Numbered from the stretch's first letter, positions 17,101-24,973 are shown. The stretch: 64,000 bases of DNA from Streptacidiphilus sp. P02-A3a (GCF_014084105.1 NZ_CP048289.1:8689922-8753921), one strand, 5' to 3'. Numbers and translations are program-made. The notes: a model not told the origin generated them from the sequence alone.

Positions 17101-17733
17101 GCCCGGATGCTGGTAGACGGCGGCCAGGATGCCGCCCGCCGCGTTCTCCAGCCACGGGGTGACCGGGGCTCCGGCCACGGCCGAGGCCGGGTAGCCGTAC
17201 GAGCCGGTGCCGAACGGGACGGTGCCCTTGAGCGCCGGCAGCGCCAGCAGTCCGGCGGCGGTGAGCTGGCCGCTGGTGCCGTCCAGGGCGCCCGCGCCGG
17301 TGTCGGTCAGGCCCAGGGCCGGGTTCGGGTAGCTGTAGCCGTCGACCTGCCTGACCCCGAACGCGGCCTCGTAGCCGTCCAGCGCCGTCAGCTGCCCGGC
17401 CGCGAAGTCGGTGGGCGAGTCGGCGACGACCACGCCGTTGTAGTAGCCCTGCGTCCCGCTGGACAGCGCGGGCAGGGTGACCGTCTCACTGCCCGCCGTA
17501 CCGCTCGCGTCCACCTCGGTGTAGGGCACCCCCTCGGTGGTCAGCGCGGACGCCCAGGCCGCCGTCGTCGGATCGGCGGCACCGCCGCCCGCCCCGCCGA
17601 CCAGTAACACCTTCAGATCCAGCTGCGGCGGCGACCCGGCCGCCGCGGCCGTCCCCGGCACAGCGGCCCCCGCCGCCGCCAGCAGGGTGACCGCGGCCAA
17701 AGTGGCCAGCCACCCCTGTTTTCCTTGCCTCAT
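14110..17733 (-). CDS. Large secreted Agd3-like (CE18-type) polysaccharide deacetylase with C-terminal Ig-like repeats
   Basis: 1207 residues from ATG 17733, with GGGAGGG 7 nt upstream. A signal peptide (about 1-33) is followed by a domain starting LDLKVLLVGGAG and running through YEAAFGVRQVDGYSYPNP and the acidic metal-type motif EMDIDDTF (about 258-265). It continues through GWLSHTYDTPYLDVGC, FVPGNHSGF and HPINIYYNASTEAQEVDEYN. This order resembles Agd3, the fungal galactosaminogalactan deacetylase (CE18 with CBM87). From about residue 850 four copies of a roughly 90-residue putative-Ig (He_PIG) repeat follow (GALPSGVTFKDNGNGTATLSGTPAAG type). It is probably cell-wall or matrix-associated. 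The CE18 call comes from motif memory, not from a search. Confidence 0.65.
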   Translation of the reverse strand: MRQGKQGWLATLAAVTLLAAAGAAVPGTAAAAGSPPQLDLKVLLVGGAGGGAADPTTAAWASALTTEGVPYTEVDASGTAGSETVTLPALSSGTQGYYNGVVVADSPTDFAAGQLTALDGYEAAFGVRQVDGYSYPNPALGLTDTGAGALDGTSGQLTAAGLLALPALKGTVPFGTGSYGYPASAVAGAPVTPWLENAAGGILAAVYQHPGTDPQAGVAELALGFDYNAAQTQWLLLAPGLIDWVTQGMHLGLYRNYVEMDIDDTFTPDDAWDTANHTIDYSDADALRMRAADVDYAATWSQANGFRMEQLFNGGGSVEYQENNSGTDPVLAEFQKSDPATGKPYADDFGWLSHTYDTPYLDVGCATQNYIEAELNENTSWAASKPGGTPGTGGLGITSSTDPSQALGYENPQVFVPGNHSGFADLVPGNPATVDPPDLDQASGSGSGGTLAAGSYEYAVTDQFTDSPSAGQSAAYVTAPIAVPAGGSVTLQMEAICHAADYQIYREVAGSGDWSLVDTYATPSSATLPDNSSGDPTSTTDVTGGGEKELSWTDTGTAGTAQPGWTPPTTENAVEGPWEQNPYFTPALEAVGIKVVGDDASKVYPNPPDDQFGIGANYTGATYAASQAFTDGTAQVAPRHPINIYYNASTEAQEVDEYNTLYEPPSLGGQCVASFTTTCETAPATFADIVDSVVSGMMQNLLSNDPRPSYVHQTNIMGQPPAGPATSGTPPTTADTTGDGLLYSVLNPLLAEYHSYFSALTPYQQPTLGAIGQVLAEQTAWSAALAAGSVTASETDGAVTVANSGTAAVEVPISAPSGTTVNGAAFGQAYGGTLSAWTQVAGSGSTTLQQNTAPTVTSAATYAATAGTAFTTTVTSTGAPAPALKESGALPGGVTFTDNGDGTATLAGTPAAGGSYPLTITASNATGSAVQAFTLTVSQAPAVTSAATAAFSTGTAGSYLVTSSGYPAPALTETGALPTGLAFKDNGNGTGTLSGTAAAGTAGSYPVTLTATNSGGSGSLGLTVTVTQSSGPVLTSADTLTLTTGTAGTFTVTTTGTAPITITEGGALPSGVTFKDNGNGTATLSGTPAAGHGGAYPLVLTAKNAVGSTTQALALTVDQRPAFTSAGSATALGLVPFSFTVQTTGYPAAVLSESGALPSGLTFTPGPNGTATISGDTLALLSSYRLTFTATSAAGTATQAFTLSTVL

Positions 17734-17922
17734 TGCCTGACCCTCCCATGGCAAAAAACACCGCAGCCTGACTCGGCTGCGGCGTCAGAATGGCAGGCCG
17801 CGTGGGCAATGTATGGCGATTGCGGAGAGATTCAGCGAGAGGCCCCGGGATATACGAACATATGTTTTCCTGAACTCGTCGGTGTACGAGAAATGACAAC
17901 CCGTTCGAGTGATTATCCGGAA

Positions 17923-17959
17923 AGCGGCCCCGGACGACCGAGAGGTGTCCGGGGCCGCT
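17923..17959 (-). terminator. Hairpin terminator of the HtrA-type protease gene
   Basis: Perfect 13-nt arms (17923-17935 agcggccccggac, 17947-17959) with an 11-nt loop, placed 11 nt beyond the stop codon at 17970 on the minus strand. Confidence 0.8.
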
Positions 17960-17969
17960 CGCTGCCGGG

Positions 17970-19391
17970 TCAGTTCGCCGGGCCGCCGGCCAGGGTGAGG
18001 TTGACCGTGTGGCTGGCGCCGGAGCTGTCGGTGTAGCTGACCGCGACCTTGCCGCCGACGGTCTGCCCGGCCATCAGCGTGGTCAGCGCGTCCGGCGAGG
18101 CCACCGAGTGGCCGCCGACCGAGGTGATCAGGTCACCCTGGGCCAGGCCCGCCGAGGCGGCCGGGGAGTTCGGGATCACGCCGGAGACCAGGGCGCCGGA
18201 ACCGCTACCGGCACTGCTGGCGGTGGACACCTCGACGCCGATGAAGGCGGTGGCGCCGACGTGCACGGTGCTGCTGGCGGTACCCGCCTCGATCTGCTGG
18301 ACGATCGACTGCGCCGTGTCGATCGGTATCGCGAAGCCCTGCGTCGTCCCCGACTGCTGCTGGAAGCCGCTGGACGACGACTGCGATCCGGCCGTGTCCA
18401 TGCCGATCACCTGACCGGAGGAGTTGACCAGCGGGCCGCCCGAGTCGCCGGGCTGGATGTCCGCGTTCACCTGGATCATGCCGGACAGCTGCTCGGCGCT
18501 GCCGGTCACCTCGTCACTGGCGGTGACCGACTGGTTGACACCGGTCACGCTGCCCGATGCGGCCGTTGGAGTGAGTCCGGTGCCGCCCGCGTTGCCGATG
18601 CCGGTGACCGCGTCGCCGACGGTGACCTTGCCGGAGTCCCCCAGCGAGGCCGTCGCCAGGCCGGAGGCGTTCTTCAGCTGGAGCACCGCCATGTCGCCGG
18701 TGCGGTCGTAGCCGACCACGGTCGCGGTGTAGGTCCGGCCGTTGCCGATGTCGGTGGCGGTGATCGTGGTGGCCCCGGCGATCACGTGGTTGTTGGTCAG
18801 GATCTCGCCGTTGGAGGTCAGCACGATCCCGGTCCCGGCCGCCTGGACGTCCTGGTAGCCGAGGGTGGTGTTGATGTCCACCAGCTCCGGGTCCACCTTG
18901 GCGGCGACCCCGGTGGCGGCGGTACTGGTGCCACCGCCGGTACTGGTGCCACCGCCGGTCCCGGTCCCGCCACCGAAGCCGCTGCCGCCGCCGGTCCCGC
19001 CGCTACCGCCGGTCCCGCCGCCGAACTGGGGCGCGGTCTGGCCGTTGTTCGGCACGCTCGGGTTGGCGCTGCCGGCCGCGGCGGCCGACGCGGGCGAGTG
19101 CCAGACCTCGTGGCCGATGCCGACCCCGGCCGCGACCGAGGCGGCCACCAGCGCCAGCAGCGCCGCTCCGGTCCGCACCGGGTGCCGCCGCTTCGGCGGG
19201 GGCGGGGCGTAGCCGTAGTACGGGGGCGCCGGAGGGTACGGGGGCATCGGCGGCGGCATCGCCGCCGACGGCGGGATGGTCTGCGTGCCCGGGGGCGGCG
19301 GGGGCGGGGCCCAGCCACTGTCCAGGCGGTCGTGACCGCTGCCCGCGCCTGCGGCCCCGGTCGGCGTTCCTGCTCCGTAGTTTGTGCTCAT
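17970..19391 (-). CDS. Membrane-anchored S1C (HtrA/DegP-type) serine protease with PDZ domain
   Basis: 473 residues. A Pro-rich cytoplasmic N-terminus (about 25-68) leads to one transmembrane helix (74-94) and a Gly/Thr-rich linker (123-160) with GGTG repeats. The trypsin-like domain carries the triad His202 (ILTNNHVIAG), Asp233 (DRTGDMAVLQLK) and Ser317 (IQPGDSGGPLVN). One PDZ domain (about 375-465, GVIPNSPAASAGLAQGDLI) binds substrate C-termini. The family does extracytoplasmic protein quality control; here it sits among exported enzymes. It starts at ATG 19391 and diverges from the GH9 gene, sharing a 227-nt promoter region. Confidence 0.92.
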   Translation of the reverse strand: MSTNYGAGTPTGAAGAGSGHDRLDSGWAPPPPPPGTQTIPPSAAMPPPMPPYPPAPPYYGYAPPPPKRRHPVRTGAALLALVAASVAAGVGIGHEVWHSPASAAAAGSANPSVPNNGQTAPQFGGGTGGSGGTGGGSGFGGGTGTGGGTSTGGGTSTAATGVAAKVDPELVDINTTLGYQDVQAAGTGIVLTSNGEILTNNHVIAGATTITATDIGNGRTYTATVVGYDRTGDMAVLQLKNASGLATASLGDSGKVTVGDAVTGIGNAGGTGLTPTAASGSVTGVNQSVTASDEVTGSAEQLSGMIQVNADIQPGDSGGPLVNSSGQVIGMDTAGSQSSSSGFQQQSGTTQGFAIPIDTAQSIVQQIEAGTASSTVHVGATAFIGVEVSTASSAGSGSGALVSGVIPNSPAASAGLAQGDLITSVGGHSVASPDALTTLMAGQTVGGKVAVSYTDSSGASHTVNLTLAGGPAN

Positions 19392-19570
19392 GGCGGCCCC
19401 CAAAGAGTTCGGACCGGGCGAGCCCAACGGTGCTGCCCTCCCTCCATCATGCGAGCAATCATCGTTGAGGACCGTGAGGGCAGGATGAGAAAGGCCTTGA
19501 ACCAGGACGAGGCAAACGGGTCCGCACCCTTGACGGTCTCCGGTCGGCGCACTAGCGTGCCGAGCCAACA

Positions 19571-19595
19571 TGTAAGGAAAGTTAACTAATCATCT
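19571..19595 (+). promoter_or_regulatory. AT-rich possible operator upstream of the cellulase gene
   Basis: An unusually AT-rich stretch (taaggaaagttaactaatc) holds the 8-nt palindrome agttaact at 19580-19587, about 32 nt before the GTG of the GH9 gene. Similar ggaaagtt/taac elements precede secreted CAZyme genes in Streptomyces as I recall; the binding regulator is not known here. It does not resemble the CebR box. Confidence 0.3.
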
Positions 19596-19618
19596 TTGGA
19601 TGATCCAGGGAGTCCGCA

Positions 19619-21622
19619 GTGAGACCGTCGACGCGCGCCAGCAGCACCCCGAACCGCCGCCGCAGCGGACGGCGTCCGGACCGGCGGACGCTGCTGGCCC
19701 TGGCCGTGGGCACCGGACTGGTGGCCACGGCGGTGGTACCGCTGGCGTCCGCGCAGGCCGCGACCGCCGGCCAGCTGCGGGTGGACCAGTTGGGCTACGG
19801 CACCGGCGACACCAAGATCGGCTACCTGATGGCCGGCGGCAAGGTCAGCGGCGAGAGCTACCGGGTGGTCGACGCGGCCGGGAAGACCGTCGCCAGCGGC
19901 AAGGTCGGCGGCACCAGCCGGGGCTCCTGGAACTCGGCCTACCCGGACGTCTACCCGATCGACTTCTCCGCGCTGACCACCGCCGGGAGCTACCGCCTGG
20001 TGACCACCGGCCCGCTGAGCCTGACCTCGGACAGGTTCACCGTCGAGAACCCGGCCACCCTCTACCAGGGCCTGGTCACCGCCGGGGTGAACTTCTATCA
20101 GAACCAGCGCGACGGCTCGGATGTGATCGCCGGTCCGCTGAAGCGCAAGCCCGCGCACCTCAACGACGCCCACGCCACCGTCTACCAGACGCCGGACTTC
20201 ATCGCGAACAGCAACGGCGGTACCGGCGACGAGATCAGCGGCAACCTGAAGCCGGTCGCCGGGGCCAAGCCGGTGAACGTCGAGGGCGGCTGGTTCGACG
20301 CGGGCGACTACCTGAAGTTCACCTTCACCGCCTCCTACGGCGACGACCTGCTCTACGCCTCGGCCCGGGCACTCGGCGCGTCCGCCCCGGCCTCGCTCAC
20401 CACCGAGGCGCAGTACGGCACCAGCTGGCTCAACAAGATGTACAACCGGTCGACCAGGACGCTGTACCTCCAGGTCGGCATCGGCGAGGGCAACGAGACC
20501 AGCTACGGCGGCGACCACGACCTGTGGCGGCTGCCGCAGGCCGACGACTCGGACAAGTCGTCGTACGACGTGTACGCGGCGAAGAACCGGCCGGTGTTCG
20601 AGGCCGCCGCGCCGGGCGCCAAGATCGACCCGGACGTGGTCGGCCGGGTCGCCGCCGCCTTCGCCTTCGCCGCCCAGGCCGACGCCAAGGCCGGGCACAC
20701 CAAGGACGCCGCGGCCGAGCTAGCGAACGCCACCTCCCTCTACGCCCAGGCCAACACCAGCCCCAGCGGCACCCTGGAGACCGCCGACCCGGAGGCCTAC
20801 TACCCGGAGTCGATCTGGCACGACGCGATGGAACTCGGCGCCACCGAGATCGCCCTCGCCCAGCAGGCGCTCGGCGACTCCGCCGCCACCTCCAGGCCGT
20901 ACCTGACCCAGGCCGCCACCTGGGCCGCCGACTACATCAAGAAGGACTCGGGACAGGACACGCTGAACCTGTACGACGTCAGCGCGATCGCCCACGCCGA
21001 CCTGGTCACCGCGCTGAGGAACGCGGGCGACCCGAGCGGGCTGGCGGTCACCCCGGCGGCGCTGGTGGCCAACCTCAAGGCGCAGCTCGCCGGAGCGGTG
21101 AAGGCCTCGGCCGCCGACATCTTCCACGAGGGCGGTGACTACACCAACTTCGACGTGGACTCGCACACCTTCGGCTTCATCTCCACCGAGGCGCTCTACC
21201 AGAAGGCCAGCGGGGACACCGAGTACGCGGCCTTCGCCAACGAGCAGCGGGACTGGCTGCTCGGCGACAACGCCTGGGGTACCAGCTTCATGGTCGGCGA
21301 GGGCACCACCTTCCCGGACTGCATGGGCTCGCAGATCCCCAACATCTCCGGCTCCGGCAACGGCACCGGCGCGATCGACACCGGCGCCGTGGTCAACGGC
21401 CCCAACGGCACGGACAACTTCAGCGGCGGCCTGGGCGGCCTGCTGACCGGCATGGTGAAGTGCGAGAACGACTCGTTCACGGCCTTCACCGGGCACGGCG
21501 GCGAGTACGTGGACGACGTCCGCTCCTGGCAGAGCAGCGAGCCCGCGCTGGACATGAGCGGCAGCGCGATCCTGGCGGGCGCGCTGCAGGCCTCGCTGGG
21601 CGGGAAGTCAGCCGCGAAGTAA
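19619..21622 (+). CDS. Secreted glycoside hydrolase family 9 endoglucanase with N-terminal CelD-type Ig domain
   Basis: 667 residues. The GTG at 19619 has GGGAG 7 nt upstream. An Arg-rich signal peptide containing RRPDRRTLLALA runs to about residue 48 (AQAAT). An Ig-like cellulase domain (LRVDQLGYGTGDTKIGYL, about 52-142) precedes the (alpha/alpha)6 catalytic domain. Catalytic aspartates are Asp227 and Asp230 in EGGWFDAGDYLKF, and the proton donor is Glu641 in SSEPALD near the C-terminus. The enzyme cleaves beta-1,4-glucans outside the cell. No separate cellulose-binding module is attached. The last codon and stop run into a tandem repeat (21619-21670). Confidence 0.93.
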   Translation: MRPSTRASSTPNRRRSGRRPDRRTLLALAVGTGLVATAVVPLASAQAATAGQLRVDQLGYGTGDTKIGYLMAGGKVSGESYRVVDAAGKTVASGKVGGTSRGSWNSAYPDVYPIDFSALTTAGSYRLVTTGPLSLTSDRFTVENPATLYQGLVTAGVNFYQNQRDGSDVIAGPLKRKPAHLNDAHATVYQTPDFIANSNGGTGDEISGNLKPVAGAKPVNVEGGWFDAGDYLKFTFTASYGDDLLYASARALGASAPASLTTEAQYGTSWLNKMYNRSTRTLYLQVGIGEGNETSYGGDHDLWRLPQADDSDKSSYDVYAAKNRPVFEAAAPGAKIDPDVVGRVAAAFAFAAQADAKAGHTKDAAAELANATSLYAQANTSPSGTLETADPEAYYPESIWHDAMELGATEIALAQQALGDSAATSRPYLTQAATWAADYIKKDSGQDTLNLYDVSAIAHADLVTALRNAGDPSGLAVTPAALVANLKAQLAGAVKASAADIFHEGGDYTNFDVDSHTFGFISTEALYQKASGDTEYAAFANEQRDWLLGDNAWGTSFMVGEGTTFPDCMGSQIPNISGSGNGTGAIDTGAVVNGPNGTDNFSGGLGGLLTGMVKCENDSFTAFTGHGGEYVDDVRSWQSSEPALDMSGSAILAGALQASLGGKSAAK

Positions 21623-21670
21623 GGCAGCGACGTAAGGCAGGAACGTGAGGCAGGGACGTAAGGCAGGAAA
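21619..21670. repeat. Four tandem 13-nt repeats overlapping the GH9 stop codon
   Basis: Units gtaaggcagcgac, gtaaggcaggaac, gtgaggcagggac and gtaaggcaggaaa follow without gaps, then a partial gtaggcgggc. The TAA stop of the cellulase gene is inside the first unit, so the array looks like local slippage or duplication in the 3' untranslated region. Confidence 0.85.
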
Positions 21671-21686
21671 GTAGGCGGGCAAGCGG

Positions 21687-21720
21687 CGGCCGGAGCGGGG
21701 AGCTGTCCCCGGTCCGGCCG
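21687..21720. terminator. Hairpin terminator between convergent GH9 and HdeD-like genes
   Basis: 15-nt arms (21687-21701 cggccggagcgggga and 21706-21720) with one mismatch and a 4-nt loop. The right arm ends next to the stop codon at 21721. Confidence 0.75.
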
Positions 21721-22293
21721 TCAGCCCTTCGCCGACTCCCGGAGCCGGAAGGCGGTGTAGACCTCGAACAGGCCGAGCGCCAGCAGCCACCACCCGGCGA
21801 GCACGGCCAGCACCACGACGCTGGTGACCGGCGAGACGATCAGGACCATCCCGGCGATCACGCCGACGATCCCGAAGAAGACCATCCAGCCCCGGCCGGG
21901 CAGGTTGTGCACGGTCATCGCCGCCGCCAGCTCGGTGAACCCCCGGAACAGCCAGCCGATGCCGATCCACAGGCCGAGCAGCACCACCGACTGCTCCGCG
22001 CCCCGGAAGCAGAGCAGCCCCAGCATCACCGACAGCGTGCCGCTGGCGAACATCAGCACCCGCGTGCCGCCGCTGAAGCGGTGGCTGAACGCCTCCACGA
22101 ACTGCAGGACGCCGCTGATCAGCAGGTAGATGCCGAACAGCACGGCGACCACCACCACGGTCTTCCCCGGCCACACCAGGGCGCAGACGCCCAGCAGCAC
22201 GGTGGCGATGCCGAGGCCGAGCGCGACCGGCCAGGCGGCCTTGGTCAGCGCCGCGACGAAGGGGGGATCTTCCGGCGGGGCTCCATAGGACAT
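21721..22293 (-). CDS. HdeD/DUF308-family membrane protein
   Basis: 190 residues with six predicted membrane helices in three hairpin-like pairs (WPVALGLGIATVLLGVCALVWP, VAVLFGIYLLISGVLQFVEAF, GTLSVMLGLLCF, GLWIGIGWLFRGFTEL, and two more). The DUF308 fold repeats appear in E. coli HdeD, linked to acid resistance; in actinomycetes the role is unproven. ATG 22293 has AAGGA 6 nt upstream. It is divergent from an ArsR-type regulator with 141 nt between them, which may control it. Confidence 0.85.
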   Translation of the reverse strand: MSYGAPPEDPPFVAALTKAAWPVALGLGIATVLLGVCALVWPGKTVVVVAVLFGIYLLISGVLQFVEAFSHRFSGGTRVLMFASGTLSVMLGLLCFRGAEQSVVLLGLWIGIGWLFRGFTELAAAMTVHNLPGRGWMVFFGIVGVIAGMVLIVSPVTSVVVLAVLAGWWLLALGLFEVYTAFRLRESAKG

Positions 22294-22434
22294 GGCGGTT
22301 CCTTATGGTGAGGCACCAACGCAGACCGTGCAGGTTCGACCTTTATGTCATGATAAGAACCATTTCGCCATCCGAGAGCCCCTGTACACCTGCATAGTTG
22401 TTGATGTATTGGTGGGATGTGAGAAGGTGGTGGC

Positions 22435-22863
22435 ATGCATCTCGTGCCGGCCGAGCGGGCTCAGCAGCCGTCCATCGACGAGCACCGGGCCTGCGAGGCC
22501 ATCGAAGGGCTCGGCGACCCGCGGCAGGTGGCGGCCTGGGCCGCCCGCTTCTCGCTGCTGAGCGACCCCAACCGGCTGGCGCTGCTGCTCTGCATCCGGC
22601 ACGCCGGTCCGATCAGCGTCACCGACCTGGCGCTGGCCACCGGGATGAACGCCACCACCGTGTCCCAGGCGCTGCGGCTGCTGAAGACCGCCCAGGCGGT
22701 CGTCGGCATCCGCGACGGCCGGGTGATCCGGTACCAGCTGGCGGACCAGACCCTCGGCACCGCCCTGGCCCTCGCCGCCCCGGCTGTCCCGGCCGCCCCG
22801 GCTGTTCCGGCTGCCCCGGCTGTTCCGGCTGCCCCGCCTGGCGGGTCGCACCCGCGGCCGTAG
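22435..22863 (+). CDS. ArsR-family winged-helix regulator with repetitive Pro/Ala tail
   Basis: 142 residues. The core (about 25-110) has the ArsR wHTH: RFSLLSDPNRLALLLCIRHAGPISVTDLA, recognition helix NATTVSQALRLLKTAQAV and the wing VVGIRDGRVIRYQLAD. The opening MHLVPAERAQ and a Cys-Ala-Cys-poor context resemble small metal-sensing ArsR proteins, but no clear metal-ligand set is visible. The last 30 residues are PAVPAA repeats encoded by an 18-nt tandem repeat. The upstream 22340-22420 is AT-rich for this genome and probably carries its promoter and operator. Confidence 0.85.
   Translation: MHLVPAERAQQPSIDEHRACEAIEGLGDPRQVAAWAARFSLLSDPNRLALLLCIRHAGPISVTDLALATGMNATTVSQALRLLKTAQAVVGIRDGRVIRYQLADQTLGTALALAAPAVPAAPAVPAAPAVPAAPPGGSHPRP
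22783..22836 (+). repeat. Three tandem 18-nt repeats inside the ArsR-type gene
   Basis: Units of gctgttccggctgccccg (first copy with three substitutions) encode AVPAAP three times. This extends the regulator's C-terminus beyond the conserved domain. Confidence 0.85.
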
Positions 22864-22921
22864 CCGCTACTCGGTGCGCAGCGCGGTCGCGGTAGCGGTC
22901 CTCGCCTACCTCAACGCCTGA

Positions 22922-23701
22922 TCAGGCGGCGGGCCCGGGCCGCGACTCCGGCCCCGGTTCCAGCAGGCCGAAGGCGGCGGTCGCGTCGTCGTGGCGCTTG
23001 CCCTTGAAGGTCCCCGGCGGGTCGGCCAGCTCCGCCGCGCGGACCGCGCGCACGGCCGCCGCCGGGCCCTGCTGCTCCAGCGTGTCGAGCAGCCGCGGCC
23101 AGCTCCAGCCGTACCGCTCGACCAGCCGCGAGACGCCGTCGGTGACCAGCGCGAACCGCCGCACCCGGGACAGCGGTACGGCGGCGGTCAGCGCCCGGTC
23201 GGCGGCCTCGGGCCGGGTACTGGCCACCCAGAACCCCTGGTCGCTGTTGCGCAGCCGGGAGACCGCCTCCCGGCCGTAGGCGGGCAGGTGCGAGGTCCGG
23301 TCGTCGTTGAGCTCCCGCAGCTCGCCGTCGCGGGTCTGCACCACCAGCGGCGAGTCGGCCAGGACCAGGCAGTCCAGCGTCCCGGCGTGCGCGCGGACGA
23401 TGGCGACGGTGCTGGAGGGGCTGTTGGGGTTGTCCAGGTCGCACTCCGGGTGCAGCGCCCGGGTGGCGGTGATCCCCTGCCGCAGCGCCTCGCGCAGCGG
23501 CAGGTCCGGCCGCTCGACCAGCAGCTCCGCGAGCCGGCCGCCGAGCCGCCGGGCCAGCCAGGCCACGTCGTGCGCGCAGCCGTTGGGCAGTCCGCTGTCG
23601 GTGGCGCCGTCCAGCACCACCACGAACCGCTCCGAGGCGACCACGAAGTCCTCGTTGGCGGCGACGTCGGGACTGGCCTGGCACACGTAGCTGATCTGCA
23701 C
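22922..23701 (-). CDS. PP2C-like protein phosphatase domain protein
   Basis: 259 residues. PP2C landmarks in order: ANEDFVVASERFVVVLDGATDSG (metal-binding acid in the LDGAT motif), SSTVAIVRAHAGTLDCLVLADSP, RRFALVTDGVSRLVERYGW and the C-terminal RHDDATAAFGLLEPG. The domain is compact and lacks sensor or membrane parts, so it is likely a cytoplasmic Ser/Thr phosphatase. The GTG at 23701 has GAGGGA 6 nt upstream. No kinase gene is adjacent. Confidence 0.8.
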   Translation of the reverse strand: MQISYVCQASPDVAANEDFVVASERFVVVLDGATDSGLPNGCAHDVAWLARRLGGRLAELLVERPDLPLREALRQGITATRALHPECDLDNPNSPSSTVAIVRAHAGTLDCLVLADSPLVVQTRDGELRELNDDRTSHLPAYGREAVSRLRNSDQGFWVASTRPEAADRALTAAVPLSRVRRFALVTDGVSRLVERYGWSWPRLLDTLEQQGPAAAVRAVRAAELADPPGTFKGKRHDDATAAFGLLEPGPESRPGPAA

Positions 23702-24166
23702 GCTGGTTCCCTCGCTCGCTCGGGTCGGCCCCGATCGTACCCACACCGCCCCGGCCGCTCGGTTCTTCGCCGGGCTGTTCAGCTGACTGTTCACCGGGGC
23801 GCAGCGGAATCCCGATGTTCGACCTCTTTCATGAGGGAACTTGACGCGCACTATTCGAGATCTTATGGTCATCTGAGGATGTAGAGTAGTCCACAACCGG
23901 ACTGGAGGTGCCCGGTGCGTGGCGTGGCACAGGCGTCACGCATGGCCGCACCTTCGAACGCGTACCGGAGTTGCTCCGGATTCACTCGGTCGGCCCCCAC
24001 GCCGACCGGGTCAGCACCACGTCACCCCTCTCGCACCGCACCGCACCACCCGGCCGCCACGGCCTCTGCTGCTCTCCCGCTCGCCCCACCTCACCAGCGT
24101 CAACTCCGCTCTGTCCGGCCTGTGCTGCTCATCCGGCCCATCCAACTCGGCCAAGGAAAGCCTGAG
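23702..24166 (+). other. 465-nt intergenic region with promoter for the secreted ABM-domain gene
   Basis: It contains a strong housekeeping promoter on the plus strand: TTGACG at 23841-23846, 17-nt spacer, TATGGT at 23864-23869. A second -10-like TAGAGT lies at 23882-23887. That leaves a leader of nearly 290 nt before the ATG at 24167. Inside it GGAGG (23904-23908) and a GTG at 23915 open a frame continuous with the downstream gene, but its residues look non-coding (Pro/Arg/Ser/His-rich). No other gene or clear hairpin was seen; the long leader could carry regulation. Confidence 0.5.
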
Positions 24167-24973
24167 ATGAAGATCCGTAAGCTGCTGTTTCCGGTCGCCC
24201 TGGGCGCCTCGCTGCTGATGGCCGCCCCGTCAGCCATGGCGAGCACCACCGCGCCCTCCATCGAGCCGAACCGCGGTGACAGCGGCGTCTCCTTCAACGT
24301 CGTCACCTCCTACCAGGACATCCCGGCCGCCGCGCGCGCCGCGGTCGTCGCCGCCGCGCAGAAGGACGGCTACGAGTCGCTGAAGCACGAGCCGGGCACG
24401 CTGGCCTTCCACGTGATCCCGGACCCGGAGGACACGACCCGGATCGTGATCACCGAGACCTTCACCGACCGCCGCGCCTTCGAGTCCCACCTGCGCGGCG
24501 GCGCCGAGCACGCGTTCCGCGCCGTCGCGGCGCGCAGCGGCGTCAAGGGCCCCGACTACACCATCGCCGGTACCTCCCTGGAGCCGCTGAGCAGCGACGG
24601 CCGGACCGCGGCGTCGCACGGCGACGACGGCAGCGTCTACTCGGTCGTGGCCGTGGACGAGGTCCCGGTACAGGACCGCGCCCCGTTCGTGGCCAGCATC
24701 CAGGCGGACGCCTACGGCTCGCTGACCAACGAACCGGGCACCCTCGGCTTCCACTGCGTCCCCGACCCGACGGACCCCGGCCGCTTCGTCTTCCTGGAGA
24801 CCTTCACCAGCGTGGACGCGTTCAACGCCCACGTGAGCGACGGCCCGGCGAAGGCGTTCCTGGCCCTGGTCGCGCAGTTCAACGTGACCGCGACCTTCAC
24901 CATCACCAACGCCACGCTCTCCGGCAACGGATTCGGCGAGCCCGGCGGCTTCACCCTGCCCAACCAGCGCTGA
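24167..24973 (+). CDS. Secreted protein with two tandem antibiotic-biosynthesis-monooxygenase (ABM) domains
   Basis: 268 residues. A Sec signal peptide (MKIRKLLFPVALGASLLMAA, cleavage after AMA near 26) precedes two ferredoxin-like ABM repeats. Repeat one is about 45-135 (DGYESLKHEPGTLAFHVIPD, ITETFTDRRAFESHL) and repeat two about 155-250 (DAYGSLTNEPGTLGFHCVPD, LETFTSVDAFNAHV). ABM proteins usually work as cytoplasmic dimers on quinone-like or haem-like substrates. Here the dimer is covalently linked and exported, which is unusual. ATG 24167 has AAGGAAAG 6 nt upstream. A one-domain ABM gene follows after 71 nt. Confidence 0.8.
   Translation: MKIRKLLFPVALGASLLMAAPSAMASTTAPSIEPNRGDSGVSFNVVTSYQDIPAAARAAVVAAAQKDGYESLKHEPGTLAFHVIPDPEDTTRIVITETFTDRRAFESHLRGGAEHAFRAVAARSGVKGPDYTIAGTSLEPLSSDGRTAASHGDDGSVYSVVAVDEVPVQDRAPFVASIQADAYGSLTNEPGTLGFHCVPDPTDPGRFVFLETFTSVDAFNAHVSDGPAKAFLALVAQFNVTATFTITNATLSGNGFGEPGGFTLPNQR

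Noticed and set aside
14041-17607. Very long open frame on the plus strand opposite the deacetylase-like gene
   Set aside because: It is the high-GC mirror of the minus-strand gene, rich in Gly/Arg/Val with no ribosome site or domain. The opposite strand has a signal peptide, Ig repeats and matching codon bias.
21619-21670. Possible CRISPR-like repeat array
   Set aside because: Units are 13 nt, directly adjacent and without spacers. The 21-nt pair at 40321-40362 also has no spacer, and no cas gene is in the window.
23915-24166. In-frame 84-codon N-terminal extension of the secreted ABM protein with its own GGAGG site
   Set aside because: The residues are Pro/Arg/Ser/His-rich and unlike protein domains, and the extension would bury a textbook signal peptide that has its own ribosome site. 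Kept only as a finding about the leader.
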